Positions 23,138-32,442 of a DNA stretch of 54,127 nt are shown here, in pieces. Source of the stretch: Alcaligenaceae bacterium (GTDB taxonomy: Bacteria > Pseudomonadota > Gammaproteobacteria > Burkholderiales > Burkholderiaceae_B); contig JACCER010000023.1 in assembly GCA_013416445.1 (NCBI GenBank), positions 1 through 54,127 on the forward strand, written 5' to 3'. Below the pieces are notes generated by a model, which was given only the letters and a program-made list of their open reading frames with translations, was not told where the DNA came from and ran no database searches. The position numbers were made by a program, and so were the translations under genes. The first letter of the stretch is position 1; every line of letters begins with the position of its first letter.

Positions 23138-24399
23138 CCATACTAGGAATAGCAATATTTTTTATTTTGATGCTCATAGGAGCTCCTATATGGTCGGCAA
23201 TGCTGATGGGCGGGGCTACCATTGCCTTGTTTGATGTTGGCCAACCATTGCAAACTGTTTCTTCACAGTTTTTTATATCAGCAGATAGCTGGTTATTGCT
23301 AGCGGTGCCGTATTTTCTTTTCGCTGGCAACTTAATGACCAACTTTGGGTTGGCCAACCGCCTGTTTGGGTTTGTTGAAAATCTTATTGGCCACATGCGC
23401 GGCGGCCTTCCTGCAACCGGTGTGATCACATGCGCAATCTTTGGCGCATTGTCTGGCTCGTCTGTAGCAACCGTTGTTGCAGTGGGGTCGATGCTGATCC
23501 CTTATATGCTGAAAGCAGGCTATAAAGAAAGCGAAGCGCTAGGGGTTATTGCCGTTTCAGGCACGCTGGGTCAAATGATACCTCCAAGTATCTATATGAT
23601 ACTGTTTGCCTCTATTGTTCAAATGGATGTATCAAAGCTGTTTTTAGCTGGCTTTGTACCAGGAATATTGATAACAATACTTTTGGTTATGACGGCTGTC
23701 ATATTAAGTAAAAATAAAAAACAAGGACTCCGCAAGCAGGCAACTGGAAAAGAAGTATGGTCATCTTTCATTGAGTCGCTGCCGGCCTTCATGATGCCAG
23801 TGCTTGTGTTGGGTGGCATATATGCTGGGGTTTTCACACCAACAGAGGCAGCGGCCGTGGCTGTGGTTTATGTATTGTTAATGGGATTTATCTACGAAAG
23901 AAAAAATTTCAATTTTAAAAACTTCAAAAATAGCGCTTTAGATGCTCTGGTAACGACCACAGTCATATACATAATACTTGGTGGTGCAACCGTGCTTTCT
24001 AACGCTTTGACATTTGCAAACGTTCCCCAAGCGTTTACACAATTCATGATATCTCTGCCAGTAAGTAATGAAGTAACAATGGGGTTGATATTATTGGTTT
24101 TCTTGATATTGGGGACAGTTTTAGATCCTGTGCCCATACTTTATATTGCGGTTCCCATTATATTTCCAGTCGTTCAGGCCTTGGGGTTTTCAGTCACACA
24201 TTTTGCAATACTCACCATTACCTGCATGATGGTTGCGCAAGTTACGCCACCAGTAGGAATGAGCCTGTTTGCACTAAGCGGTTTTTTTAGAGTACCCATA
24301 GGAGAAGTTGTAAAAGGTTCGCTACCCTACCTTGTGGCACTGCTTATAGCGTTAGGGGTGCTATGGTTTGTTCCACAATTATCTACATTTTCGGAATAA
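23134..24399 (+). CDS. TRAP transporter large permease (DctM type)
   Basis: A 421-aa membrane protein, the ion-coupled translocation subunit of the TRAP transporter. About twelve hydrophobic helices are apparent. Family marks include IGAPIWSAMLMGGATIA at the N-terminus, the GALSGSSVATVVAVGSMLIP loop, GTLGQMIPPSIYMIL and the second repeat VAQVTPPVGMSLFALSG. It works with the DctQ and DctP genes on either side to import an organic acid with sodium. Complete and AT-rich like its neighbours. Confidence 0.93.
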   Translation: MTILGIAIFFILMLIGAPIWSAMLMGGATIALFDVGQPLQTVSSQFFISADSWLLLAVPYFLFAGNLMTNFGLANRLFGFVENLIGHMRGGLPATGVITCAIFGALSGSSVATVVAVGSMLIPYMLKAGYKESEALGVIAVSGTLGQMIPPSIYMILFASIVQMDVSKLFLAGFVPGILITILLVMTAVILSKNKKQGLRKQATGKEVWSSFIESLPAFMMPVLVLGGIYAGVFTPTEAAAVAVVYVLLMGFIYERKNFNFKNFKNSALDALVTTTVIYIILGGATVLSNALTFANVPQAFTQFMISLPVSNEVTMGLILLVFLILGTVLDPVPILYIAVPIIFPVVQALGFSVTHFAILTITCMMVAQVTPPVGMSLFALSGFFRVPIGEVVKGSLPYLVALLIALGVLWFVPQLSTFSE

Positions 24400-24457
24400 G
24401 CTGGTAAAAAAAACATTCTATTGTTCAAGTCTAAATTATTAGAGGATGATTGAAATA

Positions 24458-25492
24458 ATGAAAAAATTTATAACTACCATTGCCGCCCTAAACATTGCTG
24501 TTGCAGCTACTGCAATGCTTGGCTCATCAGCGGTTGAAGCACGTGAGCTGCGCTTTGTACATGGCTATCCCACTGCTTCACAGCACCAGAGAAATGTTGA
24601 GTGGTTTACAGAACAAGTCACCGAACGAACAGGCGGAAAGGTAACCTTCAAGATATTCCCTGCGGCACAACTCATGCCTATCAATCAAGAACTCCCTGCT
24701 ATTTTTTCGGGGCAAGTCTCAATGACATACAGTGTCGCCCCGGTTGTGGCTAGTGTAGAACCGCTATGGGGGATATTTGATCTGCCGTTTTTGTTTGATG
24801 TCAAAACTGACAACATGGAATTGGCTACCAAGTTTTTCCACAGTAAAGATGGGGGCGGGAAACTGGGTGAGCTAATGGAAAAGCGTGGTTTCAAACTTAT
24901 CACCATTGCTCCTACTGACTACCCCAGCAGCATATATTTGACTGCGCCCAAGGCTGTAACAAAGCAAGAAGATTTAAAAGGTCTTAAAATTCGTAACACT
25001 GGTGGTGAAGTTGCCCAAAAGACGGGTGAGATCTTTGGCTACAGCCCCATAGCTGTCGCTGGCGCCGAACTGGTCCCCGCGCTGTCACAAGGGATGGTTG
25101 ACGGTGGGATACTTCCTCCGCTTTATGCCTATGACAATAAGTTGCCAGTCAAGGGCATTTCCATTGCTCCATTTTCATGGCCAGCAGTTACACCCATCAT
25201 AATGTCACTAAAAGAATTTAAAGCGCTAACACCAGATCAGCAAGACATAATGATGCAGACTGGCTTGGATCTTCAAAAGCGCTCTCAAAAAATCGTGGAA
25301 GAGTCAACAGTAAAAGCCATACAGTTGCTAAAAGACGGCGGGGCGGATGTGGCCATACTCAGTGATGAAGAAGTCGTAAAATGGCGTAAAAATGCACAGC
25401 CAGTTTGGGATTTATTCATAAAAAAATATGGCGCTGACGCACAAGCAATGGTTAATGTAGCAACCAAGCTTCGTGAAGAGCAGGCAAAATAA
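24458..25492 (+). CDS. TRAP transporter solute-binding protein (DctP type)
   Basis: A 344-aa periplasmic receptor that delivers substrate to the DctQM complex. A signal peptide (MKKFITTIAALNIAVAATAM, cleavage near VEARELRF) precedes the binding domain. The region LKGLKIRNTGGEVAQKTGEI carries the conserved arginine that salt-bridges a substrate carboxylate in this family. The ATG at 24458 is preferred over one at 24446 because AGAGGA then sits at a workable distance. The next gene encodes an alcohol dehydrogenase, pointing to import of a hydroxy- or alcohol-bearing acid. Confidence 0.92.
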   Translation: MKKFITTIAALNIAVAATAMLGSSAVEARELRFVHGYPTASQHQRNVEWFTEQVTERTGGKVTFKIFPAAQLMPINQELPAIFSGQVSMTYSVAPVVASVEPLWGIFDLPFLFDVKTDNMELATKFFHSKDGGGKLGELMEKRGFKLITIAPTDYPSSIYLTAPKAVTKQEDLKGLKIRNTGGEVAQKTGEIFGYSPIAVAGAELVPALSQGMVDGGILPPLYAYDNKLPVKGISIAPFSWPAVTPIIMSLKEFKALTPDQQDIMMQTGLDLQKRSQKIVEESTVKAIQLLKDGGADVAILSDEEVVKWRKNAQPVWDLFIKKYGADAQAMVNVATKLREEQAK

Positions 25493-25558
25493 TATTGAAT
25501 AATGGGAAGGATTCATAACCAGGCTAAGAATCTTTCCCTATATAACAAAGGCACAAAA

Positions 25559-26626
25559 ATGACTAAAACCATGCGTTGTTATTGTATTAATCACTATAAC
25601 GAACCATTAGTAGAAATGAAGATGGCCCTGCCCAAGCCGAAGGCTGAAGAAGTTCTGATTAAGGTTCAGGCGGCCGGTGTCTGCCATAGTGATTTGCATA
25701 TATGGGAGGGCGGCTATGATCTGGGTGGCGGGGAATTCCTATCACTCAAGGCTCGTGGTGCAACACTACCTCACACCTTAGGGCATGAGACGGCGGGTGT
25801 TGTGGTTTCTATGGGGCCAAATGCTACCGGGGTCGAGGTAGGGGAATCGTATTTGGTATATCCATGGATTGGTTGCGGTAATTGCTCCACTTGCATTAGT
25901 GGTAATGAAAACTTGTGCACTTCTGGCCGGCCTCTTGGGGTGCTTGAACCTGGTGGCTACGCAGAGTACATGCTGGTTCCGAAGCCTAAGTATTTGTTGG
26001 CGTTAAATGGTCTGGATCCGGCAATTGCAGCACCTTTTGCATGCTCTGGGTTAACAACATATTCAGCGCTAAAAAAACTTGGTAACGACATTGCAACCCA
26101 CTTTACAGTAATAGTTGGCGCTGGCGGCCTTGGTCTAATGTGCGTATCGATTCTACGCGCAATGGGTGGGAAAGGCGCGATTGTTGTTGATATTGATAAA
26201 AAGAAGCGTGATGCAGCCCTAGCCGCCGGAGCACACGCCGCTATAGATGGAAACGCAGACAATGTGGCGGAACTGCTGATCCAGGCGGCTGAAGGCGCAC
26301 CTAGAAGCGTTATAGATTTTGTAGGGAGCCCAGAAACCACCAAGCTAGGCTTTAATATATTGGTTAAAGGTGGCAAGCTTGTTGTTGTTGGGCTATATGG
26401 GGGTAGCGTTTCTTTGCCGATCGCCCTTATACCAGTACGAGGCGTGTCTATCATAGGTAACCTAGTGGGTAACCTTGAAGAATTAACTGAGCTGATGGAA
26501 CTGGTTCACAGCGGTAAAGTGCCTTTTATCCCTATTACAAAGCAAGCCCTTAGCGAAGCGAACGATGTACTAACCCGCTTAAAAGAGGGGCGGGTGATAG
26601 GCAGAACTATTTTAATTCCAGAATAA
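25559..26626 (+). CDS. Zinc-dependent alcohol dehydrogenase (MDR family)
   Basis: A 355-aa medium-chain dehydrogenase. Catalytic-zinc ligands appear in AAGVCHSDLHIWEGG and TLGHETAGVV, and the structural-zinc cysteines in CGNCSTCISGNENLC are complete. The NAD-binding glycine motif is VGAGGLGLMCVSILRAMGG. It oxidises an alcohol to an aldehyde or ketone. The ATG at 25559 is preceded by AAAGGC and begins the conserved region; the frame extends to 25502 without support. It sits 66 bases after the TRAP receptor and converges on the SDR gene with 16 bases between. Probably the first step after uptake. Confidence 0.9.
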   Translation: MTKTMRCYCINHYNEPLVEMKMALPKPKAEEVLIKVQAAGVCHSDLHIWEGGYDLGGGEFLSLKARGATLPHTLGHETAGVVVSMGPNATGVEVGESYLVYPWIGCGNCSTCISGNENLCTSGRPLGVLEPGGYAEYMLVPKPKYLLALNGLDPAIAAPFACSGLTTYSALKKLGNDIATHFTVIVGAGGLGLMCVSILRAMGGKGAIVVDIDKKKRDAALAAGAHAAIDGNADNVAELLIQAAEGAPRSVIDFVGSPETTKLGFNILVKGGKLVVVGLYGGSVSLPIALIPVRGVSIIGNLVGNLEELTELMELVHSGKVPFIPITKQALSEANDVLTRLKEGRVIGRTILIPE

Positions 26627-26642
26627 TTCCGCCCGTATGTTT

Positions 26643-27413
26643 TTAACGACAGGTAAAGCCGCCATCTATTGGTAGCTCTACGCCTGTAACGAACGATGAG
26701 TCATCTGATGCCAACCATAGTGCTGCATGGGCTACTTCTTGTGGTTGGCATAGTCTTCCCAGAGGGACTGCTGATAGCAAAGCCTTTTCGTTTGCCTCTG
26801 CCTCTGCCTTATCGCCTTTTCTGCTGGTAAATTGTATGGCCATTGGTGTATCAGTTAAGCCAGGGCACACTACGTTGACTCGAACATTATCAGGTGCGAA
26901 TGTTTGCGCAAGCGACTTGGCTAAGCCCACGACTGCGAATTTGGCTGCGGAATAGGTTGGGCTAAAGCGCGACCCTACGATACCGGATATTGATGCGGTA
27001 AAAACCAAAGAACCCCCACCGCGCTGACGCATATGCTTGATTACTTCTCCGGCGGATATAACAGCGGAATCTACGTTTAGGGCGATAGATTTTTGATACC
27101 CCTGAAGATCCAGGTTTTCTACCCCTTCGGGCCCAGGGGTGCCTGCATGAGCCCATAAGATATCAATACCACCCATTAGCTCTGCAGCTTGGTTAATGCT
27201 ATTTTTAGCCCCCTCGATGGTGGATAAGTCAGCAACAACGGTTTTAATGGAAAAACCTTTTGCTGACATGTCATTTACCAAGACACCTAATGCTTCTTGG
27301 TTGACATCTACAGCCACTACCTGTGCCCCTTCGCGTGCAAATAACTCTACGCCTGCGCGACCCATGCCAGATGCTGCTGCTGTTATGACGGCAAGCTTAT
27401 TAGCCAATCGCAT
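26643..27413 (-). CDS. Short-chain dehydrogenase/reductase
   Basis: A 256-aa classical SDR. The cofactor loop is AVITAAASGMGRAG (TGxxxGxG variant), the catalytic tyrosine and lysine are in YSAAKFAVVGLAKSLA, and PGLTDTPMA follows. The C-terminus SSFVTGVELPIDGGFTCR is typical. NAD(P)-dependent oxidation or reduction of a hydroxyl group; substrate unknown. It is co-directional with the aldehyde dehydrogenase, 32 bases downstream of it, and converges with the alcohol dehydrogenase. An AGGAGA site lies upstream of the ATG. Confidence 0.92.
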   Translation of the reverse strand: MRLANKLAVITAAASGMGRAGVELFAREGAQVVAVDVNQEALGVLVNDMSAKGFSIKTVVADLSTIEGAKNSINQAAELMGGIDILWAHAGTPGPEGVENLDLQGYQKSIALNVDSAVISAGEVIKHMRQRGGGSLVFTASISGIVGSRFSPTYSAAKFAVVGLAKSLAQTFAPDNVRVNVVCPGLTDTPMAIQFTSRKGDKAEAEANEKALLSAVPLGRLCQPQEVAHAALWLASDDSSFVTGVELPIDGGFTCR

Positions 27414-27445
27414 AATCTTCTCCTGTGTTTTTGATTGTTTTGTGC

Positions 27446-28945
27446 TTAGTCGTTATATGGATTTTGAAACTGTGCAGTGGTGCTTACAACTGTGGTGCGG
27501 GTTTCCAGATAGCTATCCAGTGCTTCTATTCCGTTTTCACGCCCCCAACCGCTTGCTTTGAATCCCCCATATGGGGTGGTCCAGCGGATATACCGGTAGG
27601 TATTGACCCAAACCATGCCCGCACGGATCTTGGCAGCAACACGGTGTGCTTTACCTATATCTTGGGACCATAAGCCGGCAGTTAAGCCGTAAGTAGTATC
27701 ATTTGCAATATGAATGGCTTCTTCTTCGCCCTCAAATGGGATTAACGCTGCTACAGGGCCGAAAATTTCTTCCCGTGCGATGCGCATATTGTTGTTTGCT
27801 GATGCAAATACGGTAGGCTCTATAAAAAAGCCATCTGCCAGCTCTTGGGATTTTGGCTGGGAACCACCTGCGACCAGATCTGCACCTTCTTGGCGGCCGG
27901 ATTCAATATAAGACATGGTTTTTGCAAGCTGTTCGGCGCTTGCTTGCGGCCCCATGTGAGTTCGTTCGTTTAGCGGCATGCCTATTCGAACTTGTGTCTG
28001 GCGCTTGATGAAGGCATCGACAACTTGGTCATAAATGGTTTTTTCTACGAGGACACGAGATCCAAGTGCGCAGCTTTGGCCGCACACTGCCCAAGCAGAG
28101 CTTGTAGCGGCATTAATGGCGCTATCGAGATTAGCATCGGCAAAAATAATATGCGGTGCTTTCCCGCCGAGTTCGAATGAGAATTTTTTTAAAGAGTCAG
28201 CCCCGGCCTTGAGGATGGTTCGCGCAGTCTTCCCTTCGCCTGTAAAAGCTATTTTATCAACCCCTGGATGCTCGGTGAGGTATTGGCCGGCGCCATTTTG
28301 GCCATATCCAGGGACTACATTCACTACGCCAGCGGGGAAGCCGGCTTCTTCTATCATGCTGGCGAGCACTATTGCTGTAACTGGAGTGAGTTCAGCTGGT
28401 TTCAGTATTACCGTGCACCCTGCAGCCAGCGCTGGTCCTAATTTCCAGGCGGTTGTAAGCATAGGCGCATTCCATGGAGTAATGGCGCCAACAACCCCTA
28501 CAGGTAGGCGTGAGGTATATATGTGCACGCTGTCATCCATTGGAATGGTTCTGCCCCATATCTTGTCGCACAAAGAGGCATACCACATGTACCAATTAGA
28601 GTGTGCATTTATGTCGGGTATGGTTTCCCGCAATGCTCGGCCTGAATCGCGGCTTTCCAAGCGTGCGAGTTCTGGAGCCCGCCTTTTATAAATGTCAGCT
28701 AATTTGCGAAGTAATTCTGCTCGTTCGTGGCCAGGCATTTTCCCCCAAGGCCCATCAAGGGCTGATCGCGCGGCAGCGACGGCTTTATCAATATCGCGCT
28801 TGCCACCGTACGCCACAATCGCCCAGGGCTTGCCAGTGGCTGGATCAATTGAATCAAGCATGCCGCCGTCTTCAGGTTCGACCCATTCGCCATTGATGTA
28901 TAAATGTTTGTAATGTAATAGCTGCGCCGTTTCGTTATTAGTCAT
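27446..28945 (-). CDS. Aldehyde dehydrogenase (NAD-dependent)
   Basis: A 499-aa ALDH-superfamily enzyme that oxidises an aldehyde to the acid. Key elements are ITPWNAPMLTTAWKLGPALA, IAFTGEGKTARTIL, the general-base glutamate in FELGGKAPHIIFADA, and the nucleophile in VCGQSCALGSRVLVE. The motif FGPVAALIPFEGEEEA is also present. It forms a two-gene unit with the SDR and, together with the alcohol dehydrogenase and TRAP genes, completes an alcohol to aldehyde to acid route. AT-rich composition matches the rest of the island. Close relatives include betaine- and aromatic-aldehyde dehydrogenases. Confidence 0.93.
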   Translation of the reverse strand: MTNNETAQLLHYKHLYINGEWVEPEDGGMLDSIDPATGKPWAIVAYGGKRDIDKAVAAARSALDGPWGKMPGHERAELLRKLADIYKRRAPELARLESRDSGRALRETIPDINAHSNWYMWYASLCDKIWGRTIPMDDSVHIYTSRLPVGVVGAITPWNAPMLTTAWKLGPALAAGCTVILKPAELTPVTAIVLASMIEEAGFPAGVVNVVPGYGQNGAGQYLTEHPGVDKIAFTGEGKTARTILKAGADSLKKFSFELGGKAPHIIFADANLDSAINAATSSAWAVCGQSCALGSRVLVEKTIYDQVVDAFIKRQTQVRIGMPLNERTHMGPQASAEQLAKTMSYIESGRQEGADLVAGGSQPKSQELADGFFIEPTVFASANNNMRIAREEIFGPVAALIPFEGEEEAIHIANDTTYGLTAGLWSQDIGKAHRVAAKIRAGMVWVNTYRYIRWTTPYGGFKASGWGRENGIEALDSYLETRTTVVSTTAQFQNPYND

Positions 28946-29160
28946 ACTGCATTGTCTCCCGATGTAAAAGATATGTTTTTATTAACATTATGTACATTCA
29001 TATCGTATGGATATATATAAAAATTTTTTTATTATCATACGCTTCATTACATTCAATCTCAAGATATCTGCAACATATAGTGAATAAGGCGAATACTTGA
29101 TAAGTCCACCGATACCGATGGCTGTCACCGCTGTTTTGCTTAATTTGGCATAAAGGCTCT

Positions 29161-30222
29161 TTAAAATTGTGCTAAATATTTATTTTTCTGTGCGTCATCT
29201 AAAAGCGATGCTTTAATGCTGTTTTTGGCCAGTATGATCAGCTCGTCTCGGTTTAAGCCCAAGCCTATCGCGCTGACCATGTAGTTGTCAGCCACATAAC
29301 CGCCAAAATAAGCGGGGTCATCAGAGTTGATCGTTATCATCACCCCGCTGCGTAGCATGCGGGCCAGATTGTGCTCGGCCATATTCCGCACCACGCCTAG
29401 TTTCAGATTGGAAAGCGGGCACACTGTAAGGGGTATTTGGTCCGTGATCAGGCGTTGCATCAAGGCCGGGTCTTCTTCGCTGCGCACACCGTGGTCTATA
29501 CGCTCTACCTGCAATAGGTCCAGCGCATTGCGTACATAACTAGCGGGGCCTTCTTCGCCAGCATGGGCCACTAGCCGAAATCCCAGTTCCTTACAGAGTG
29601 CAAACACCCGGGTAAATTTTTCAGGGGGATTGCCGCGTTCGGCTGAATCCAGGCCTATGGCTATCCAGAGATCGCCATACTGCTCGCGCAGGGGCAGGGC
29701 GGCTTCCAGTGTGGTGAAAGCGCTTTCCTCGGATAAGTGGCGCAAGAAACTCAAGATCAGATAACTGCTGATGTTCAGCGATGCCTGCGCTTCACGCATG
29801 GCTCGTGCCATGCCAGCAAATACAGTCGCCATGGCAATGCCACGGGCTGTATGAGTTTGCGGGTCGAACATGATTTCAGCATGGACCACGCCATCTGCCT
29901 GGGCGCGGCGTAGGTAGGCTATTGTCATGTCGTAGAAATCACGTTCGGTAATCAGTACGCCTGCGCCTGCATAGTACAGGTCTAGAAATGATTGCAAGTC
30001 GTCGAATGCATAGGCGGCGCGCAAGGCATCGACGCTGACATAAGGCAGGGCAATGTCATTGCGCTGCGCAAGTTCAAACAGCAGTTCGGGCTCAAGAGAG
30101 CCCTCGATATGCAAGTGCAGTTCGGCCTTGGGCAGGCTTAGCACAAAAGCGCGTAGATCGTCGTTTTTGTCTTTATCTTTCATGGTGGTGGTATCAATGT
30201 GCTTTTGTATGGGCTTGTTCAT
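29161..30222 (-). CDS. Adenine deaminase (adenosine deaminase-family)
   Basis: A 353-aa amidohydrolase that deaminates adenine to hypoxanthine in purine salvage. Metal ligands are in AELHLHIEGSLEPEL, the catalytic glutamate in HAGEEGP, and further ligands in RIDHGVRSEEDP and TINSDDPAYFGG. The pattern FLDLYYAGAGVL, FDPQTHTARGI, ILSFLRHLSEESA and TVCPLSNLKLGVV matches the bacterial adenosine-deaminase-like group shown to prefer adenine, rather than true adenosine deaminase. The start at 30222 is uncertain: an ATG 13 codons later (MKDKDKN) is also possible and neither has a strong site. The pgl gene lies 30 bases upstream on the same strand. Confidence 0.85.
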   Translation of the reverse strand: MNKPIQKHIDTTTMKDKDKNDDLRAFVLSLPKAELHLHIEGSLEPELLFELAQRNDIALPYVSVDALRAAYAFDDLQSFLDLYYAGAGVLITERDFYDMTIAYLRRAQADGVVHAEIMFDPQTHTARGIAMATVFAGMARAMREAQASLNISSYLILSFLRHLSEESAFTTLEAALPLREQYGDLWIAIGLDSAERGNPPEKFTRVFALCKELGFRLVAHAGEEGPASYVRNALDLLQVERIDHGVRSEEDPALMQRLITDQIPLTVCPLSNLKLGVVRNMAEHNLARMLRSGVMITINSDDPAYFGGYVADNYMVSAIGLGLNRDELIILAKNSIKASLLDDAQKNKYLAQF

Positions 30223-30252
30223 GGGGGAAAGTATCGCGGTAGGCAGCGGCGC

Positions 30253-30927
30253 TCAGGCGTGCCAGTAGGTGTCGAAGGGCGTCCCGGTTTGGGTAATAAG
30301 ATAGCTAACCGGTAACGCGGGCGTAGCCAATTGCGCCGCCTGCTTGAAGACAAGGCGTTTATGGTCGCCGGCAATAGCCAGCACGATATGTTGTACTTTC
30401 AGGATGGCAGACAGTGTCATGCTGATTCTTTCATATGGCGCCGTTGGCGGGCTTATGTGCAGGTAACGTTGTGGCTGCTTAGCGCTCAGTGCCAGTGGTA
30501 GTTGCGGCGCACCAGGAAATAGGGATGCTGTGTGGCCGTCGTCACCCATGCCGAGCAAAGCCAGGTTGATGACGCGGCTTTGTTTGTTAGCCTGCTCTAC
30601 GCAGTGTTCTATATTGCCTGGGTCGCTGACCAGCCCGGTGAATGTTGCCTGGCTGGCCCGGTTTACCAGCAGATGCTGGCGCACCAAGTATTCGTTGCTG
30701 TCGGGGCTGTCGGGCGCAACCAGGCGTTCATCGACCAGTGATATATGGATTTTTTCCCAAGGCAGGTCTGCCTGGCTAAGGTGCTGGAACATGGGTATGG
30801 GCGATTTGCCGCCTGAAACCGCCAGGCCGGCGCTGCCTTGCATGGCTATTGCCTGCCGCAGGGTGGTCGATACTTTGTTAACCAGGCCAGTCAGGTAGGC
30901 TTCCTGGGTATTGAATGCATGCCACAT
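30253..30927 (-). CDS. pgl: 6-phosphogluconolactonase
   Basis: A 224-aa Pgl of the NagB/DevB fold that hydrolyses 6-phosphogluconolactone to 6-phosphogluconate. Family marks are GLAVSGGKSPIPMFQ, ISLVDERLVAPDSPDSNEYL and LLGMGDDGHTASLFPGAP. The usual partners zwf and edd are not in the window. Its position next to the ketogluconate genes fits because 6-phosphogluconate is the shared intermediate. It is transcribed away from the PtxS-like regulator, with a 200-base gap between them. Confidence 0.92.
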   Translation of the reverse strand: MWHAFNTQEAYLTGLVNKVSTTLRQAIAMQGSAGLAVSGGKSPIPMFQHLSQADLPWEKIHISLVDERLVAPDSPDSNEYLVRQHLLVNRASQATFTGLVSDPGNIEHCVEQANKQSRVINLALLGMGDDGHTASLFPGAPQLPLALSAKQPQRYLHISPPTAPYERISMTLSAILKVQHIVLAIAGDHKRLVFKQAAQLATPALPVSYLITQTGTPFDTYWHA

Positions 30928-31130
30928 TTTGGGTTCCCTTGCGTCACATTTCTATGCCATGTTACTTGCATGCGCAGCCTGCAGATCACCGAGAAATCAC
31001 TGTCAGTTTATTGAAACAAGTTTGAAAAGTCATGTGTCAGGCGGTTTGTCCCCACGATTCCATGAATCCCGCCATAATGTATACCCATAAACCTCAAAAC
31101 TGATTATTACTTAATGTCCGCAAAACAATC

Positions 31131-32195
31131 ATGATCAAAAGCCCGACCCGCAATACCATCGCTGATGTTGCGCGCCATGCGGGTGTTTCCAAAGCCACTG
31201 TTTCGCGGTTTCTCAATCATCGCGAGACTATGCTTTCTCCCGAAATTGCCAAGCGTGTAGAAGCGGCTGTCACAGAATTGGGCTATAAGCCCAGCCCGAT
31301 GGCGCAGGCGCTTAAGCGTGGGCGCTCGCGTTTGATAGGTCTGGTGGTGGCCGATATTACCAATCCTTATTCGGTGGCAGTCTTGCGTGGGGCCGAGCAA
31401 ATTTGTCGCGAAGCGGGTTATTTGCTGATGCTGTTTAATCTGGGCAACGAAGGCGAACGCGAAAGTGCAGGTATACAGGCGTTATCGTCGTATAAGGTCG
31501 AAGGCTTCATACTGAACACCATGGGGCAGGATGCAGGGGCGCTACTGGAAACTGCGCGTCAGGGCAGGCCGATCGTGTTGGTTGATCGTCGGCATCAGGG
31601 CCTGGATGTGGACTTTGTTTCTCTGGATAATTGGCAGGCTGTTTTTCTTGGCGCACAGCATTTGCTTGATGCGGGCTATGAAGAATTGTTGCTGGTATCG
31701 GAACCTATTGGTGGAGTCAGTTCCCGTATCGAGCGGGTTCAGGCTTTCAAAGATTTTGTTGCGCAACACGATGCGATGGTATCGGGGGCTTGCGTGGAAA
31801 GCCAGGCGCATGAACAGGCGGTTCTGGTTGAGGCACTGCAGACATTGCGCGCACGTGCGCAGGCACGCTCTACTACGCCCGCTATCATTGCCAATAACGC
31901 AGTGGTGACCTTGCGGGTAGTGGCCGCCGTGGCGCAGCTAGGCTGGCGCCTGGGTACAGACATAGGGTTGGTAGGCATCGATGATACTGAATGGGCGCCT
32001 TACGTAGGTCCGGGTATCAGTACGATTTCGCAGCCAACCGATAAGCTGGGCCGCATGGCGGCACAGTGTCTGGTACAACGCATAGCTGGATCCAATGTAG
32101 CGCCTCGCAAGGCGTTGTTGCCCGGCAGCCTGATAGTGCGGGGCTCATCATGCATTGGTGTGGGCGGTGTGTTGAACGTCATAAGAATCAAATAA
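31131..32195 (+). CDS. ptxS: LacI-family regulator, PtxS-like
   Basis: A 354-aa repressor. The N-terminal helix-turn-helix reads IADVARHAGVSKATVSRFLN, followed by the hinge and a periplasmic-binding-like effector domain (LIGLVVADITNPYSVAVLRG, then GLVGIDDTEWAPYVGPGIS). It stands just upstream of the ABC importer and kgu genes. A perfect copy of the palindrome known as the PtxS operator in Pseudomonas lies in the next intergenic region, 123 bases after its stop. PtxS responds to 2-ketogluconate. The PtxS name therefore rests on context and operator, not on a protein alignment. GntR-like gluconate repressors are the main alternative. Confidence 0.72.
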   Translation: MIKSPTRNTIADVARHAGVSKATVSRFLNHRETMLSPEIAKRVEAAVTELGYKPSPMAQALKRGRSRLIGLVVADITNPYSVAVLRGAEQICREAGYLLMLFNLGNEGERESAGIQALSSYKVEGFILNTMGQDAGALLETARQGRPIVLVDRRHQGLDVDFVSLDNWQAVFLGAQHLLDAGYEELLLVSEPIGGVSSRIERVQAFKDFVAQHDAMVSGACVESQAHEQAVLVEALQTLRARAQARSTTPAIIANNAVVTLRVVAAVAQLGWRLGTDIGLVGIDDTEWAPYVGPGISTISQPTDKLGRMAAQCLVQRIAGSNVAPRKALLPGSLIVRGSSCIGVGGVLNVIRIK

Positions 32196-32317
32196 CGTTA
32201 TAAAAACAGCAACGCCATAAAAGACAAACACACTAACGCTACACAATGAACAAACCACCTGCAAGCTACTCTTTAGGGTAAGTCCTGATATAATTTTGCG
32301 CGTTCATCATTAAACTA

Positions 32318-32331
32318 TGAAACCGGTTTCA
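32318..32331. promoter_or_regulatory. PtxS-type operator
   Basis: TGAAACCGGTTTCA is a perfect 14-bp palindrome, extending to 16 bp with the flanking A and T. It is identical to the operator reported for PtxS of Pseudomonas. It lies 112 bases before the GTG of the first ABC permease, where binding would block the ABC/kgu operon. No second copy was seen before ptxS itself or before kguE. Confidence 0.75.
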
Positions 32332-32442
32332 TGATTGCCATCGCCCCATCTGTTCGGTAACGATATTCTGGTTTAAGTAGGTATTTTTCACGGCACACGG
32401 TATGCTTTCATTCGCCGGCAATACCTAAGGTTTACATACAAA

